NCBI RefSeq assembly: GCF_000364605.1 | Contig: NZ_KB822577.1 | Coordinates: 186,001 to 250,000, forward strand | Reading direction: 5' to 3' | Length of the DNA: 64,000 bases | Source of the DNA: Nocardioides sp. Iso805N | GTDB lineage: Bacteria > Actinomycetota > Actinomycetes > Propionibacteriales > Nocardioidaceae | Part shown: piece by piece, positions 8,395-19,376 of the stretch | Layout of the letters: each line of letters opens with the position of its first letter | How positions within the stretch are numbered: position 1 is the stretch's first letter | Program-made: the position numbers and the translations under genes | The notes under the pieces: generated by a model | What the model was told of the DNA's origin: nothing | What the model saw: the letters and a program-made list of their open reading frames with translations, nothing else | The model's database searches: none

Positions 8395-8951
8395 CCGACG
8401 AGCAGCGCTCGCCGGACGCCGCGGACGCCGAGCCCGTCGAGGCGCAGGCCTCGACGAGCTCGGCCGACGGGGGCTCGGCCGACGCAGCAGGTTCGGACCC
8501 GGAGGCCGTCGACGAGGCGCCGGAGACCGACCTCCAGTCGAAGATCGACGAGCTGACCGGCGACCTTCAGCGGCTCCAGGCCGAGTACGTCAACTACCGC
8601 AAGCGCGTCGATCGCGACCGCGAGCTGGTGGCGCAGAATGCGACGTACAAGGTGCTGGCTCCGATCGTGGAGGTGCTCGACACCATCGACCGTGCCCGTG
8701 AGCACGGCGAGGTCGAGGGCGGCTTCAAGGCGGTCGCCGACCAGCTGGAGCGGATCGTCCTGAGCCTGGGGCTGAGCAAGTTCGGCGAGCCCGGCGAGCC
8801 GTTCGACCCGCAGCTGCACGAGGCGCTGTCCCACCTGGGCACCGACCCGGACGTCGAGGTGACCACCGTCAAGGTGCTGGCCAAGGCGGGCTACCGGATC
8901 GGTGAGCGGGTGGTCCGCGCCGCGCAGGTGCTGGTGGTCGACCCCGAGTGA
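8391..8951 (+). CDS. grpE: Nucleotide-exchange factor GrpE
   Basis: 186 residues. A long acidic, Ala/Ser-rich N-terminal extension (1-45) is followed by the GrpE coiled coil ([20 protein letters not shown] and [13 protein letters not shown]) and the C-terminal beta domain ([15 protein letters not shown]... VRAAQVLVV). It releases ADP from DnaK. GTG 8391 overlaps the dnaK stop as GTGA, indicating translational coupling. The N-terminal extension contains a near-perfect inverted repeat (8427-8464) related to the intergenic palindromes, encoding the stretch [12 protein letters not shown]. That part may be an in-frame insertion; the extension is otherwise unstructured, so function should not suffer. 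Confidence 0.97.
8427..8464. repeat. Degenerate REP-like palindrome inside grpE
   Basis: Arms GCCGAGCCCGTCGAGGC (8427-8443) and GCCTCGACGAGCTCGGC (8448-8464) pair at 16 of 17 positions. The arms resemble the intergenic GCCGAGCCTGTCGAGGC element at 3835 and 45971. Confidence 0.6.
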
Positions 8952-8955
8952 CGTC

Positions 8956-9044
8956 GAATCGGGGATCTTGCAGCGTCGAATCGGGAGTTCCGCTCCTGGC
9001 CGTCCTGCAAGATCCCTGATTCACTCCTGCGAAATCCCCTATTC
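8956..9044. repeat. Nested inverted repeats between grpE and dnaJ
   Basis: GAATCGGGGATCTTGCAG (8956-8973) pairs with CTGCAAGATCCCTGATTC (9005-9022) at 17 of 18 positions and, less well, with CTGCGAAATCCCCTATTC (9027-9044). A second partial copy, GTCGAATCGGGAG, starts at 8975. The mRNA can form two competing hairpins just before the dnaJ ribosome site (GGGAGGAGGAA). Confidence 0.8.
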
Positions 9045-9068
9045 AACGAGGGAGGAGGAAGGACCCGC

Positions 9069-10253
9069 ATGGCAGAGGAGTACCGGTCCGACTGGGCCAC
9101 CAAGGACTTCTACAAGGAGCTCGGTGTCGGCAAGGAAGCCAGCGCCGATGAGATCAAGAAGGCCTACCGCAAGCTGGCGCGGGAGAACCATCCCGACTCC
9201 AACCCGGACGACGCCGCCAAGCACGAGCGGTTCAAGCGAGTCGCCGAGGCGTACGACGTCGTCGGCGACCCCGACAAGCGCAAGAAGTACGACGAGATGC
9301 GCTCGCTCTACGGTGGCGGCTTCGGCGGGGGCTTTCCCGGCGGCGGGTTCCCCGGTGGCAGCACCGGCGGTCGCGGCTACAACTTCGAGGACCTCTTCGG
9401 CGACCGCGCCCAGTCCGGTGGTGGCGGCTTCGGCGACATGTTCGGCGACCTCTTCGGCGGCACCGGCCGACGGCAGTCGCGACAGCGGCCGAGCAAGGGC
9501 CAGGATGTCGAGTCGACGGCGACGATCGGCTTCACCGAGTCGCTCGAGGGCGTGACCATCTCCCTGCGGCTCTCCTCCGACGCCCCGTGTCCCGACTGCG
9601 CCGGCACCGGCGGCAAGCCGGGCACCAAGCCGCGCGTGTGTCCCGAGTGCGAGGGTGCCGGCTACATCACCCAGAGCGTCGGCGGTGCGTTCTCGATGAA
9701 CGAGACCTGCCCGCGCTGCGGCGGCCGACAGCTCATCTACGACGAGCCCTGCCCGACCTGCCACGGCAGTGGCCGCGGCGCCTCCTCGCGCACCATCCAG
9801 GCGCGCATCCCCGCCGGTGTCAAGGACGGCCAGCGGATCCGGCTGCGCGGCAAGGGCGGCTCGGGCGAGAACGGCGGTCCGGCCGGCGACCTCTACGTCA
9901 CGGTCCGGGTGACGCCGCACCGCGTCTTCGGGCGCAAGGGCGACAACCTGACCATCGACGTACCCATCTCCTTCGACGAGGCGGCGCTGGGTGCCGACGT
10001 GAAGGTGCCCACCCTGTCGGGTGGCCCGGTCACGCTCAAGCTCCCGGCCGGTACGCCGAACGGTCGCACGTTCCGTGTCCGCGGCAAGGGTGCTCGCAAG
10101 TCCGACGGCACCATGGGCGACCTGCTCGCGACCGTGGAGGTGCAGGTGCCGGCGGTCCTCGACGGTGAGGCTCGCGCTGCCGTGGAGGCCTTCCGGGCCG
10201 CCACCGCGCACAAGCCGCTGCGCAGCAAGCTCTTCGACGAGGCTGCGCAGTAA
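9069..10253 (+). CDS. dnaJ: Chaperone DnaJ
   Basis: 394 residues. J domain about 13-77 with the HPD loop at 41-43; Gly/Phe-rich linker about 80-140 (GGGFGGGFPGGGFPGG); zinc-binding region about 174-235 with four CxxC motifs (CPDC, CPEC, CPRC, CPTC); C-terminal substrate domains after that. In the third repeat CPRCGGRQL the last Gly of CxxCxGxG is missing; all eight Cys remain. It delivers substrates to DnaK and stimulates its ATPase. A strong GGAGGAGG ribosome site precedes ATG 9069. Its stop overlaps the hspR start (TAATG). Confidence 0.97.
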   Translation: MAEEYRSDWATKDFYKELGVGKEASADEIKKAYRKLARENHPDSNPDDAAKHERFKRVAEAYDVVGDPDKRKKYDEMRSLYGGGFGGGFPGGGFPGGSTGGRGYNFEDLFGDRAQSGGGGFGDMFGDLFGGTGRRQSRQRPSKGQDVESTATIGFTESLEGVTISLRLSSDAPCPDCAGTGGKPGTKPRVCPECEGAGYITQSVGGAFSMNETCPRCGGRQLIYDEPCPTCHGSGRGASSRTIQARIPAGVKDGQRIRLRGKGGSGENGGPAGDLYVTVRVTPHRVFGRKGDNLTIDVPISFDEAALGADVKVPTLSGGPVTLKLPAGTPNGRTFRVRGKGARKSDGTMGDLLATVEVQVPAVLDGEARAAVEAFRAATAHKPLRSKLFDEAAQ

Positions 10254-10720
10254 TGGCCGGCCGCGTCCCGAGCGGGGGAGGTCGGCCGGCGAACCCCGGC
10301 CCGGCAGCGCCCGATCAGGACCTGGCCGTCTATGTCATCTCGGTGGCGGCCGAGCTGACCGGGCTGCACCCGCAGACCTTGCGCACCTACGAGCGGATGG
10401 GGCTGATCACCCCCGGTCGGACCGGCGGCGGTGGCCGACGCTACTCACACCGCGACATCGAGCTGCTGCGCACCATCGCCGACCTCACGGCGGCAGGCAT
10501 CGGCATCGAAGGCGTACGCCGCATCCTCGACCTGGAGAACAAGGTCGCCGCCCTCGTGGCGCGCAACGAGGAGCTGGCCGCCGAGTTGGTCGCGACCCGC
10601 GACGCACTGCGGGATGCGCTCGCCGTGCGTCGTACGTCCTCGGCCGCGACCTCCCGGGTGCCGGCCATCCGGCCGCCCGACGTGGGCCAGTCCGTGGTGG
10701 TCTGGCGCCGCGGTCGCTGA
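10253..10720 (+). CDS. hspR: MerR-family heat-shock repressor HspR
   Basis: 155 residues. A MerR-type winged helix at about 22-90 (ISVAAELTGLHPQTLRTYER, then GLITPGRTGGGGRRYSHRDI) is followed by a short coiled coil (LDLENKVAALVARNEELAAE). No effector domain is present, as expected for HspR. The protein represses the dnaK operon and clpB at HAIR boxes, using DnaK as corepressor in the Streptomyces model. ATG 10253 overlaps the dnaJ stop. Both HAIR boxes of the predicted regulon are in this window (6458 and 13834). Confidence 0.95.
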   Translation: MAGRVPSGGGRPANPGPAAPDQDLAVYVISVAAELTGLHPQTLRTYERMGLITPGRTGGGGRRYSHRDIELLRTIADLTAAGIGIEGVRRILDLENKVAALVARNEELAAELVATRDALRDALAVRRTSSAATSRVPAIRPPDVGQSVVVWRRGR

Positions 10721-10750
10721 CGCGACCAGGGCGTTGGACGAGCGATCCCG

Positions 10751-10765
10751 GTGACTGGCGAGTAG
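10751..10765. promoter_or_regulatory. Operator-like motif with ACTnGCnAGT core (copy 1)
   Basis: GTGACTGGCGAGTAG contains the palindromic core ACT-g-GC-g-AGT. The identical 15-mer stands in front of the acyl-CoA ligase gene at 48013. Here it lies about 60 bases upstream of the DUF445 gene. Confidence 0.55.
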
Positions 10766-10825
10766 CACTAGTCTCACACCGCACGGCAGACGAGGCATGG
10801 GGCGTCGTCGTCAGTGGAGAAGGTG

Positions 10826-12178
10826 GTGAGCCCGACGCTCGAGCATCTCAAGCACTATCTGGGCAACGTCGACTGGAACCTCAGCAACCTCGACACCGTC
10901 GGCGACTGGCTCGGCTTCCTCTCGATCCCGGTCTTCACCGGCGTGATCGGTTGGCTGATCAACTGGACCGGCCTGATCATGCTCTTCTACCCGATCCGCT
11001 TCCACGGCGTACGGATCAAGGGGATGGCCGAGCTCGCGCGGCTGCTCCCGCGCAAGATCCAGGAGATCCCGGGGATCCTGCAAGGTGGTGTCGGCTGGCA
11101 GGGGATCGTGCCCGCGCGTGCCGCGAAGATGGGCAGCATCGCGGTGGACAAGGCGATCGCCAAGCTCGGCACGCCGGCGGAGTTCTACCAGCAGCTCGAG
11201 CCCGACCGGATCGCCGAGCACATCGTCACGCTGTTCGAGCCCGAGATCCCGGCCGTGGTGGACGACGTCATGCGGCGCACCAACCCGGCCGCCTGGCGCG
11301 ATCTGCCGGTACCGGCCAAGCGCGCCGTCGTCGCCCGCGTCCAGGCCCAGCTGCCGGGGGTGGTGCACAGCATCACCGATGAGATCGGCACCCACATCGA
11401 CCAGCTGCTCGACCCCAAGATCATGGTGATCGAGCACTTCCGCGCCCACCCCGACCTGGTCGTCAAGGTCTTCAAGGACATCGGCCAGACGGAGCTCAAC
11501 ACGATGGTCAACATCGGGTTCGTCTTCGGCTTCCTGTTCGGTATCCCGGTCGCCTTCATCGATCACTGGTTCCAGGAGTGGTACCTGCTGCCGATCCTCG
11601 GCATCGGCGTCGGCTGGCTGACCAACCTGCTCGGCATGTGGCTGATCTTCGAGCCGGTCGAGCCCACCCGCTACTTCGGCATCAGGTTCCACGGCCTGTT
11701 CCTCCGCCGCCAGGACGAGGCCGCCGAGGTCTACGCCCAGATCATCGCCGACGATGTGATCACGCTGGAGCGGATCGGGGACTTCCTGGTCGACGGGCCC
11801 AGCGGCGACCGCACCCGGCAGATGCTGATGACGGCCCTCGGTCCGGCGATCGACAAGGCGGCCGGCCTGGCCCGGGGTGCGGCGCGGATCGCCCTCGGCC
11901 CGCGGTCCTACGAGGCGATCAAGACCGGATTCGCGACCGAGGCCGTCGACCGGACGCTGACGCCCTTCCGGGACGAGGAGTTCAGCCGGCAGCAGTCGGA
12001 CAGGATCAGGGTGCTGATCGCGCAGCGCACCAAGGAGCTGCCGCCACGTGACTTCGTGGAGATGATGCGCTCGGCCATCAAGGAGGATGAGTGGATGCTT
12101 TACGCACACGGCGCGATCATGGGCGCGGTGGGTGGCTTCATCCACCTCTCGATCTTCGGCCTGGGAGGCGGACGATGA
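10826..12178 (+). CDS. DUF445-family membrane protein
   Basis: About 450 residues. There is an N-terminal membrane hairpin (about 30-55, FLSIPVFTGVIGWLINWTGL), a long soluble part, a second membrane hairpin in the middle (VNIGFVFGFLFGIPVAFIDH, then LLPILGIGVGWLTNLLGMWL), and a C-terminal helix (AHGAIMGAVGGFIHLSIFGL). The duplicated motif 'GW(L)xNxxxxxxxFxPxxxxGIRxxG' is the hallmark of DUF445 proteins such as B. subtilis YheB. The function of the family is unknown. GGAGAAGG at 10816-10823 favours GTG 10826, though GTG 10814 is possible. It overlaps the next gene by ATGA, so the two products are probably made together. Confidence 0.8.
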   Translation: MSPTLEHLKHYLGNVDWNLSNLDTVGDWLGFLSIPVFTGVIGWLINWTGLIMLFYPIRFHGVRIKGMAELARLLPRKIQEIPGILQGGVGWQGIVPARAAKMGSIAVDKAIAKLGTPAEFYQQLEPDRIAEHIVTLFEPEIPAVVDDVMRRTNPAAWRDLPVPAKRAVVARVQAQLPGVVHSITDEIGTHIDQLLDPKIMVIEHFRAHPDLVVKVFKDIGQTELNTMVNIGFVFGFLFGIPVAFIDHWFQEWYLLPILGIGVGWLTNLLGMWLIFEPVEPTRYFGIRFHGLFLRRQDEAAEVYAQIIADDVITLERIGDFLVDGPSGDRTRQMLMTALGPAIDKAAGLARGAARIALGPRSYEAIKTGFATEAVDRTLTPFRDEEFSRQQSDRIRVLIAQRTKELPPRDFVEMMRSAIKEDEWMLYAHGAIMGAVGGFIHLSIFGLGGGR

Positions 12179-13080
12179 GCGACCACGACAGCGTCCCGGA
12201 CGAACGTCTCCCCGACGTACGCCGCGGCTCGGCCGTCGAGGCTCTGCCCGGCATCGCGCGACTGGCGGCGACGTCATGGCTGCGCACGGCGCAGTGGGGC
12301 GTGGTCGCCGGGGTACGCACCGGGCGCCGGGTCGCCGGTGCTGTCGTCAATCCCCACCTGGCCGTCGACATCGCCGCCGGAGTCGCCGCGGCCTCGGGCG
12401 TGGTGGCTGACGTGGCCAAGGGGATCGGCTCCGGGATGACCGTCGGCGAGGCGGTGGCTCATGTGGGTCAGGCGCTCAGCCACCCCGGTCACCGCGACGC
12501 TCCCCGCACCCGCGAGGAGAAGGCCCTGGCCGCGCGACGCTCGCTGCGGGAGCAGGGCGAAGCGCTGCTGGCGCGCTCGCGCGACGTGTGGGACGACGAC
12601 AGCGCGCATCCGGCGTACGCCCGCATCCTGGGCGAGCTGGCGCCCGACGAGGCACGCATCCTGGTGCTGCTGGTCCAGGGCGGCCCTCAGCCGAGCGTGG
12701 ACGTGCGGACCGGCGGTCCGATGGGGATGGTCTCCTCGAACCTGATCGCGGCACAGCTCAACATGATCGGCGCGCGCGCCGGGCTCAAGCACGTCGACCA
12801 GGTGCCGGCCTACCTCAACAACCTCTTCCGACTCGGGCTGATCTGGTTCTCTCGCGAACAGCTCAAGGACCCGCTGGAGTATCAGGTCGTCGAGGCGCAG
12901 CCGGACGTGCTGGCCGCGCTGCACGCCACTCGGGCCACCCGGGTCGTGCGGCGCTCCATCCAGCTCACTCCGTTCGGCGTCGGCTTCTGCCGGGCCTGCC
13001 TGGTCGATGACCCGGATGCCGACTTCCCGGAGCACTCCGCGCCGGTCGCCTCGGACACCTCGGAGCCTCCGAAGGGCTAG
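12175..13080 (+). CDS. DUF4393 (Abi-alpha) family protein
   Basis: 301 residues. The N-terminal half is Ala/Val-rich with amphipathic or membrane-peripheral helices (about 45-85). The C-terminal half holds the DUF4393/Abi_alpha core: about 140-165 ILGELAPDEARILVLLVQGG, then LNMIGARAGL, the segment VPAYLNNLFRLGLIWFSREQ, and ARVVRRSIQLTPFGVGF-like text near the end. The family name comes from a proposed abortive-infection role, but most members, including actinobacterial ones beside DUF445, have no tested function. ATG 12175 overlaps the DUF445 stop (ATGA). No RNase or toxin motif is visible. Confidence 0.75.
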   Translation: MSDHDSVPDERLPDVRRGSAVEALPGIARLAATSWLRTAQWGVVAGVRTGRRVAGAVVNPHLAVDIAAGVAAASGVVADVAKGIGSGMTVGEAVAHVGQALSHPGHRDAPRTREEKALAARRSLREQGEALLARSRDVWDDDSAHPAYARILGELAPDEARILVLLVQGGPQPSVDVRTGGPMGMVSSNLIAAQLNMIGARAGLKHVDQVPAYLNNLFRLGLIWFSREQLKDPLEYQVVEAQPDVLAALHATRATRVVRRSIQLTPFGVGFCRACLVDDPDADFPEHSAPVASDTSEPPKG

Positions 13081-13098
13081 CGACGAGGTCCTGCGGCG

Positions 13099-13743
13099 TC
13101 AGTCCGTGCCGCCGAGCAGGCCGCCCACGGCGTCGGTGACCGTGCCGACCACGCCAGCGACGAGTCCGTTCGACGTACTGCCGGTGCCGGTCGTTGCGGC
13201 GCCGCGACCGGACGTGGCCGACGTCGACGTGGTGGCGGCCGGAGCAGAGGTGCTCGCGGTGGCTGTCGGGGCGGTGGCGGCCGCGCTCGCCTTCGCGGCA
13301 TGGGTGCTGTCGGCGTGCGCGCCGGAGCCCGCACGGTGCTTGCCGCCGGCCGGCGCCGCCAGCGGCTCGCCGCCGACGGCGGCGCGGTGCTTGCCCGAGG
13401 ACAGCACGTACGCCGCAGGCACCAGGTCGGTGCCCGGCGCGACGGCCGATGCCGTCGCGGCCTGCGGCACGGCCGGCTGCGACGAGGGCGCCTGAGGCGA
13501 GGTATTGGGACCGGCCTGAGTCTCGGCCTGAGTCTCGGCCCGGCCACCGCCGTGGTGGCTCCCGTCGGCGGAAGCGGCGCCACCGATGACGGGGGCGGCG
13601 ACGACGCCGGCCCCGGTCGCGGCGACCAGCAGCCCGACCGGCAGCAGTTGCCGCAGTCGGGTCCGTGCGGAGGCGTCGGGAACCGTCGGCGGCGGGGCGA
13701 CGTGGCGGCCGCCGCGCGGCAGGTCGTGGGTGAGAAACGGCAT
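13099..13743 (-). CDS. Secreted low-complexity protein
   Basis: 214 residues. The N-terminus is long and basic before a hydrophobic signal segment (about 34-55, LLPVGLLVAATGAGVVAAPV). The rest is Ala/Thr/Ser-rich, probably unfolded, with a short AETQ duplication (15 bp twice at the DNA level) and two GKHRA boxes. It ends in a hydrophobic Gly/Val segment (GLVAGVVGTVTDAVGGLLGG) that could sit in a membrane or drive assembly. GAGGAG precedes ATG 13743. I do not recognise a family. It converges on the DUF4393 gene and diverges from clpB. Confidence 0.6.
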   Translation of the reverse strand: MPFLTHDLPRGGRHVAPPPTVPDASARTRLRQLLPVGLLVAATGAGVVAAPVIGGAASADGSHHGGGRAETQAETQAGPNTSPQAPSSQPAVPQAATASAVAPGTDLVPAAYVLSSGKHRAAVGGEPLAAPAGGKHRAGSGAHADSTHAAKASAAATAPTATASTSAPAATTSTSATSGRGAATTGTGSTSNGLVAGVVGTVTDAVGGLLGGTD

Positions 13744-13833
13744 GGAACTCCTCGTTGCCGGGCGACGCGGGTAGCCCGTTCGGACTATCCGAATAGTTCC
13801 AGATGACCAGAGATCCAAACCTCGAGCGAATCT

Positions 13834-13860
13834 GAAGTTGAGTGGAATGGACTCAACTTC
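13834..13860. promoter_or_regulatory. HAIR operator (HspR box) upstream of clpB
   Basis: GAAGTTGAGT and ACTCAACTTC are exact complements separated by seven bases; the core GTTGAGT-N7-ACTCAAC (13837-13857) matches the HspR consensus. It is better conserved than the dnaK copy and lies about 100 bases before the clpB start. Confidence 0.93.
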
Positions 13861-13959
13861 TGGTGTGTTGGGCACAGTGGGCAGCACACTGTCCGGTGTA
13901 GGCAGCAGCCGGCTGTGCTGGGTCACACGTCCACACGTCAGCAGGAGAACAAGACACAG

Positions 13960-16554
<2,595 letters not shown>

Positions 16555-16574
16555 CGCCGAAGGCCGTGTTCGGC

Positions 16575-16603
16575 ACCGCACCCCGGGTGGCCCGGGGTGC
16601 GGT
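16575..16603 (+). terminator. Strong hairpin after clpB
   Basis: ACCGCACCCCGGG and its exact complement CCCGGGGTGCGGT with a three-base loop (TGG), 21 bases after the clpB stop. There is no U-run. Confidence 0.8.
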
Positions 16604-16652
16604 CGACGGCGCTGCCTCACGCGTGGGGTGAGCGGTCGGCCGTCCGGCTCCG

Positions 16653-16658
16653 TAGGAT
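16653..16658 (+). promoter_or_regulatory. -10 element of a leaderless gene (AKR)
   Basis: TAGGAT ends six bases before GTG 16665, leaving no room for a ribosome binding site. Confidence 0.65.
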
Positions 16659-16664
16659 CGTGGG

Positions 16665-17504
16665 GTGAGCAACGTCCCGACGTACACCCTCAACGACGGC
16701 ACCACCCTGCCCGCGGTCGGCTTCGGCACCTACCCGCTGCGCGGCGAGGAGGGCATCCAGGCGATCACCAGCGCCCTGTCGAACGGCTACCGGCTGCTCG
16801 ACACGGCGGTCAACTACGAGAACGAGGCCGAGGTCGGCGAGGCGCTGCGCCGCAGCGGCCTGGCACGCGACGAGGTCCAGGTCGCCAGCAAGATCCCCGG
16901 TCGTCACCACGCCTACGACGAGGCCATCGCCTCGACCAAGGAGTCGCTGCACCGGCTCGGCCTCGACCATCTCGACCTGCACCTCATCCACTGGCCCAAC
17001 CCGTCGCGTGACCTCTACGTCGAGGCATGGCAGGCCCTGATCGAGGTGCAGAAGCAGGGTCTGGTCCGGTCCATCGGCGTCTCCAACTTCACCGAGGCGC
17101 ACCTGCGCCGCATCATCGCCGAGACCGGGGTGACCCCGGTGGTCAACCAGATCGAGCTGCACCCGCTCTTCCCGCAGGCCGAGATGCGCGCGGTCCACGC
17201 CGAGCTGGGCATCCAGACCGAGGCGTGGAGCCCGATGGGCAAGCGTCAGGGCCAGTACGACGCGGAGCCGGTCAAGGCCGCCGCCGCTCGCCTGGGCGTC
17301 ACACCGGGGCAGGTGATCCTGCGCTGGCACGTCCAGCTCGGCTCCATCCCGATCCCGAAGTCCGCGACCCCGTCGCGGCAGGTGGAGAACCTCTCGCTCT
17401 TCGACTTCGAGCTGACCGAGGCGGAGGTCAGCGCCATCAGCGCCCTGGGCCGGCCCGACGGCCGGCTCTTCGACGGCGACCCGGACACGCACGAGGAGCT
17501 CTGA
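16665..17504 (+). CDS. Aldo/keto reductase (AKR), second copy
   Basis: 279 residues, with the AKR tetrad Asp46 and Tyr51 (LLDTAVNYENE), Lys76 (ASKIPG), His109 (LIHWPNP). IPIPKSATPSRQVENLSLFD is the NADPH-binding tail. It resembles plant and bacterial 2,5-diketo-D-gluconate-reductase-type enzymes; the substrate is unknown. Compared with the AKR at 3895, length and motifs are the same but loop sequences differ, so it is a paralogue rather than a recent copy. GTG 16665 has a TAGGAT -10 six bases upstream, so translation is probably leaderless. The next gene starts one base after its stop codon. Confidence 0.92.
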   Translation: MSNVPTYTLNDGTTLPAVGFGTYPLRGEEGIQAITSALSNGYRLLDTAVNYENEAEVGEALRRSGLARDEVQVASKIPGRHHAYDEAIASTKESLHRLGLDHLDLHLIHWPNPSRDLYVEAWQALIEVQKQGLVRSIGVSNFTEAHLRRIIAETGVTPVVNQIELHPLFPQAEMRAVHAELGIQTEAWSPMGKRQGQYDAEPVKAAAARLGVTPGQVILRWHVQLGSIPIPKSATPSRQVENLSLFDFELTEAEVSAISALGRPDGRLFDGDPDTHEEL

Positions 17505-17505
17505 G

Positions 17506-18711
17506 TTGGCCGAGCCCGGCCCCGCGAACCCGACATCGCCGCGTCCCCAGCAGGTCACCTACGCCGGCTGGGGCGTCGTGCTCGGCTCGGTGGCGCTGGT
17601 CATCAGCGCGTTCCAGCAGATCTCCACGCTGCACAGCCTGGACACCCGCACCACCGTCGAGCGACTCGTCGCCGACCAGCCGAGCGGCCTCACCATCACC
17701 GTCGACACCTGGCTGGAGGTGCTCAAGGTCCTCGGCATGGTCTCCGGTGCCTGTGCCGCCGCCGCTGCGATCCTCGGTTGGCAGGCACTGCAGCGTTCCC
17801 GTTCGGCGCGGATCGCGCTGCTGGTGATCGGGGTGCCGCTGGTCCTCGCCGGACTGGCCAGCGGTCCGATCTTCGCGTTGCTCGTCGGTTTCGGGGTGGT
17901 GGTGCTGTGGCTTCCTTCGGCGAACGCATGGTTCGACCCGGCCGCTCCGGGCAAGATGCAGGCCATGAGCGATGCGCCACGGCCGCCTGCCTCGCCCACC
18001 CCGTCCGGCTCCGCCGGTCCCGTGCAGCCGGCTGCCCCTGTGCCGCCGCCCATCCCTGCGCCGCCTGCCGGGCCTTACGGTCAGCAGCCGCCTCCGCCGT
18101 TCGGGCAGCCGCCCTACGGTGCGGCTCCGGCGCCGCCGCCTCAGCCCGGCACCTGGCCGCCGAACCCGCACGCGCAGCAGCCGCAGCAGCCATACCCGCC
18201 GTACGCGCCCCAAGGGGGCCGGCCGGGTGAGGTCGGGCCCCGACCGGGTCCGGTGACGGCGGCGGTGATCATCACCATCGTCCTGTCCGGCGTCACCGCG
18301 ATCCTCGGGGTGATCCTGGCAGTGGTCGGCGCGGCGGTGTCCGACGATCTGTTGAGCGACCTGGCGGATCGGGGCTACGACATCACGAATGTGACCTCCC
18401 ACGAGCTTGCGGTCGGGCTGGCGGTGATCGGAGGCTTCGTGGTGGTGGTCGCATTGGCGGCGATCGTGGTGGCGATCTTCGTGCTTCGTCGTTCGCGGGG
18501 TGCGCGGGTGGTGCTCACGGTGTTCTCGGCGCTCACCATCCTGACGAGCCTCATCACGATCACCTCGGTCGTCGCGGTGCTGCCCCTGGCCGGTGCGATC
18601 GCCACGATCGTGCTGCTGTACCAGCGCTCCTCCAGCGACTGGTTCGCCGGCGGCGGAGCCCGGCCGCCCGCACCGCCGGTCTATCCCGGCGGCTCCTGGC
18701 CCGGCGCCTGA
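17506..18711 (+). CDS. Multi-pass membrane protein with long Pro-rich linker
   Basis: 401 residues. Three or four membrane helices lie in the N-terminal third (about 19-40, 75-90, 100-145). A Pro/Gln/Gly/Tyr-rich cytoplasmic linker follows (about 155-245, with PPPPFGQPPYGAAPAPPPQ). Three more helices are at about 250-275, 300-330 and 340-370. There are no enzymatic motifs. TTG 17506 directly follows the AKR stop; GAGGAGCT at 17493-17500 can serve as ribosome site inside the AKR gene, so the two are co-transcribed. The related gene at 18726 has the same Pro-rich plus helices style. Function unknown. Confidence 0.7.
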   Translation: MAEPGPANPTSPRPQQVTYAGWGVVLGSVALVISAFQQISTLHSLDTRTTVERLVADQPSGLTITVDTWLEVLKVLGMVSGACAAAAAILGWQALQRSRSARIALLVIGVPLVLAGLASGPIFALLVGFGVVVLWLPSANAWFDPAAPGKMQAMSDAPRPPASPTPSGSAGPVQPAAPVPPPIPAPPAGPYGQQPPPPFGQPPYGAAPAPPPQPGTWPPNPHAQQPQQPYPPYAPQGGRPGEVGPRPGPVTAAVIITIVLSGVTAILGVILAVVGAAVSDDLLSDLADRGYDITNVTSHELAVGLAVIGGFVVVVALAAIVVAIFVLRRSRGARVVLTVFSALTILTSLITITSVVAVLPLAGAIATIVLLYQRSSSDWFAGGGARPPAPPVYPGGSWPGA

Positions 18712-18725
18712 GACGACGGCCTGAG

Positions 18726-19376
18726 ATGTCTGACGCCTACGGTTCGTACGGAAATCCGTACGGCGCGCCCCCGCCGTACCCGAACCAGATCCCGCCCGGG
18801 CCGCCGCCCGGCTCCGAGTCACCGCCTGGCCCGCCGTCGGGGCCACCATCTGGGTCCCCGGGGCTCCCGCCGATGCCGCCACCGAACCCGTCCCAGGTGG
18901 CACACGGGCCGTGGTACGTCGCCAAGGAGCCGCGGCCCGGTGTGGTGGTGGCTGGCGTCGTCATCGCGTTCGTGATGATCGGCCTGACCATCGCCTGCTT
19001 GCTCCTCGGTGTGATCGGGGTCTTCGCCCTCCACGCGGACTCCGACCCCGAGGACCATCTGAGCAGCGCTGCGACGGCGGTCAGCCTGGCGGTGTTGGGC
19101 CTCGCTATCGCCCTCTGCGTCACCGCCATCGTCTTCGGTGCCCTCGCCCTGGCCAGGAGGCAGTGGGCACGCGTCGTCACGATCGTGCTCGGCTTCGCCT
19201 CTGCTGTGCTCGTCGCGTTCATCGGCATCTGCCTGATCGTCGACGACGATGCGGCCGGCGAAGTGGTCACCGGTGTCGTGGTCGTGCTCCTCGGCGTGGC
19301 TGCCGCACTCTCGGCCTTACTCCTGCTGCTCCCGCCGGCCGGTCGCTGGTACAGGTCGAGGCCGGCGGCGGGATAG
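18726..19376 (+). CDS. Pro-rich N-terminus membrane protein
   Basis: 216 residues. A Pro/Gly/Tyr-rich cytoplasmic head (about 1-62, MSDAYGSYGNPYGAPPPYPN onwards) is followed by four membrane helices (about 74-100, 115-140, 150-172, 178-200). This 'YGxPPPYP head plus helices' layout is common in actinobacterial DUF4190-like membrane proteins. The function is unknown. It is separated from the previous gene by 14 bases and is likely in one operon with it. Its TAG stop lies inside the left arm of the inverted repeat at 19371-19436. Confidence 0.7.
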   Translation: MSDAYGSYGNPYGAPPPYPNQIPPGPPPGSESPPGPPSGPPSGSPGLPPMPPPNPSQVAHGPWYVAKEPRPGVVVAGVVIAFVMIGLTIACLLLGVIGVFALHADSDPEDHLSSAATAVSLAVLGLAIALCVTAIVFGALALARRQWARVVTIVLGFASAVLVAFIGICLIVDDDAAGEVVTGVVVVLLGVAAALSALLLLLPPAGRWYRSRPAAG

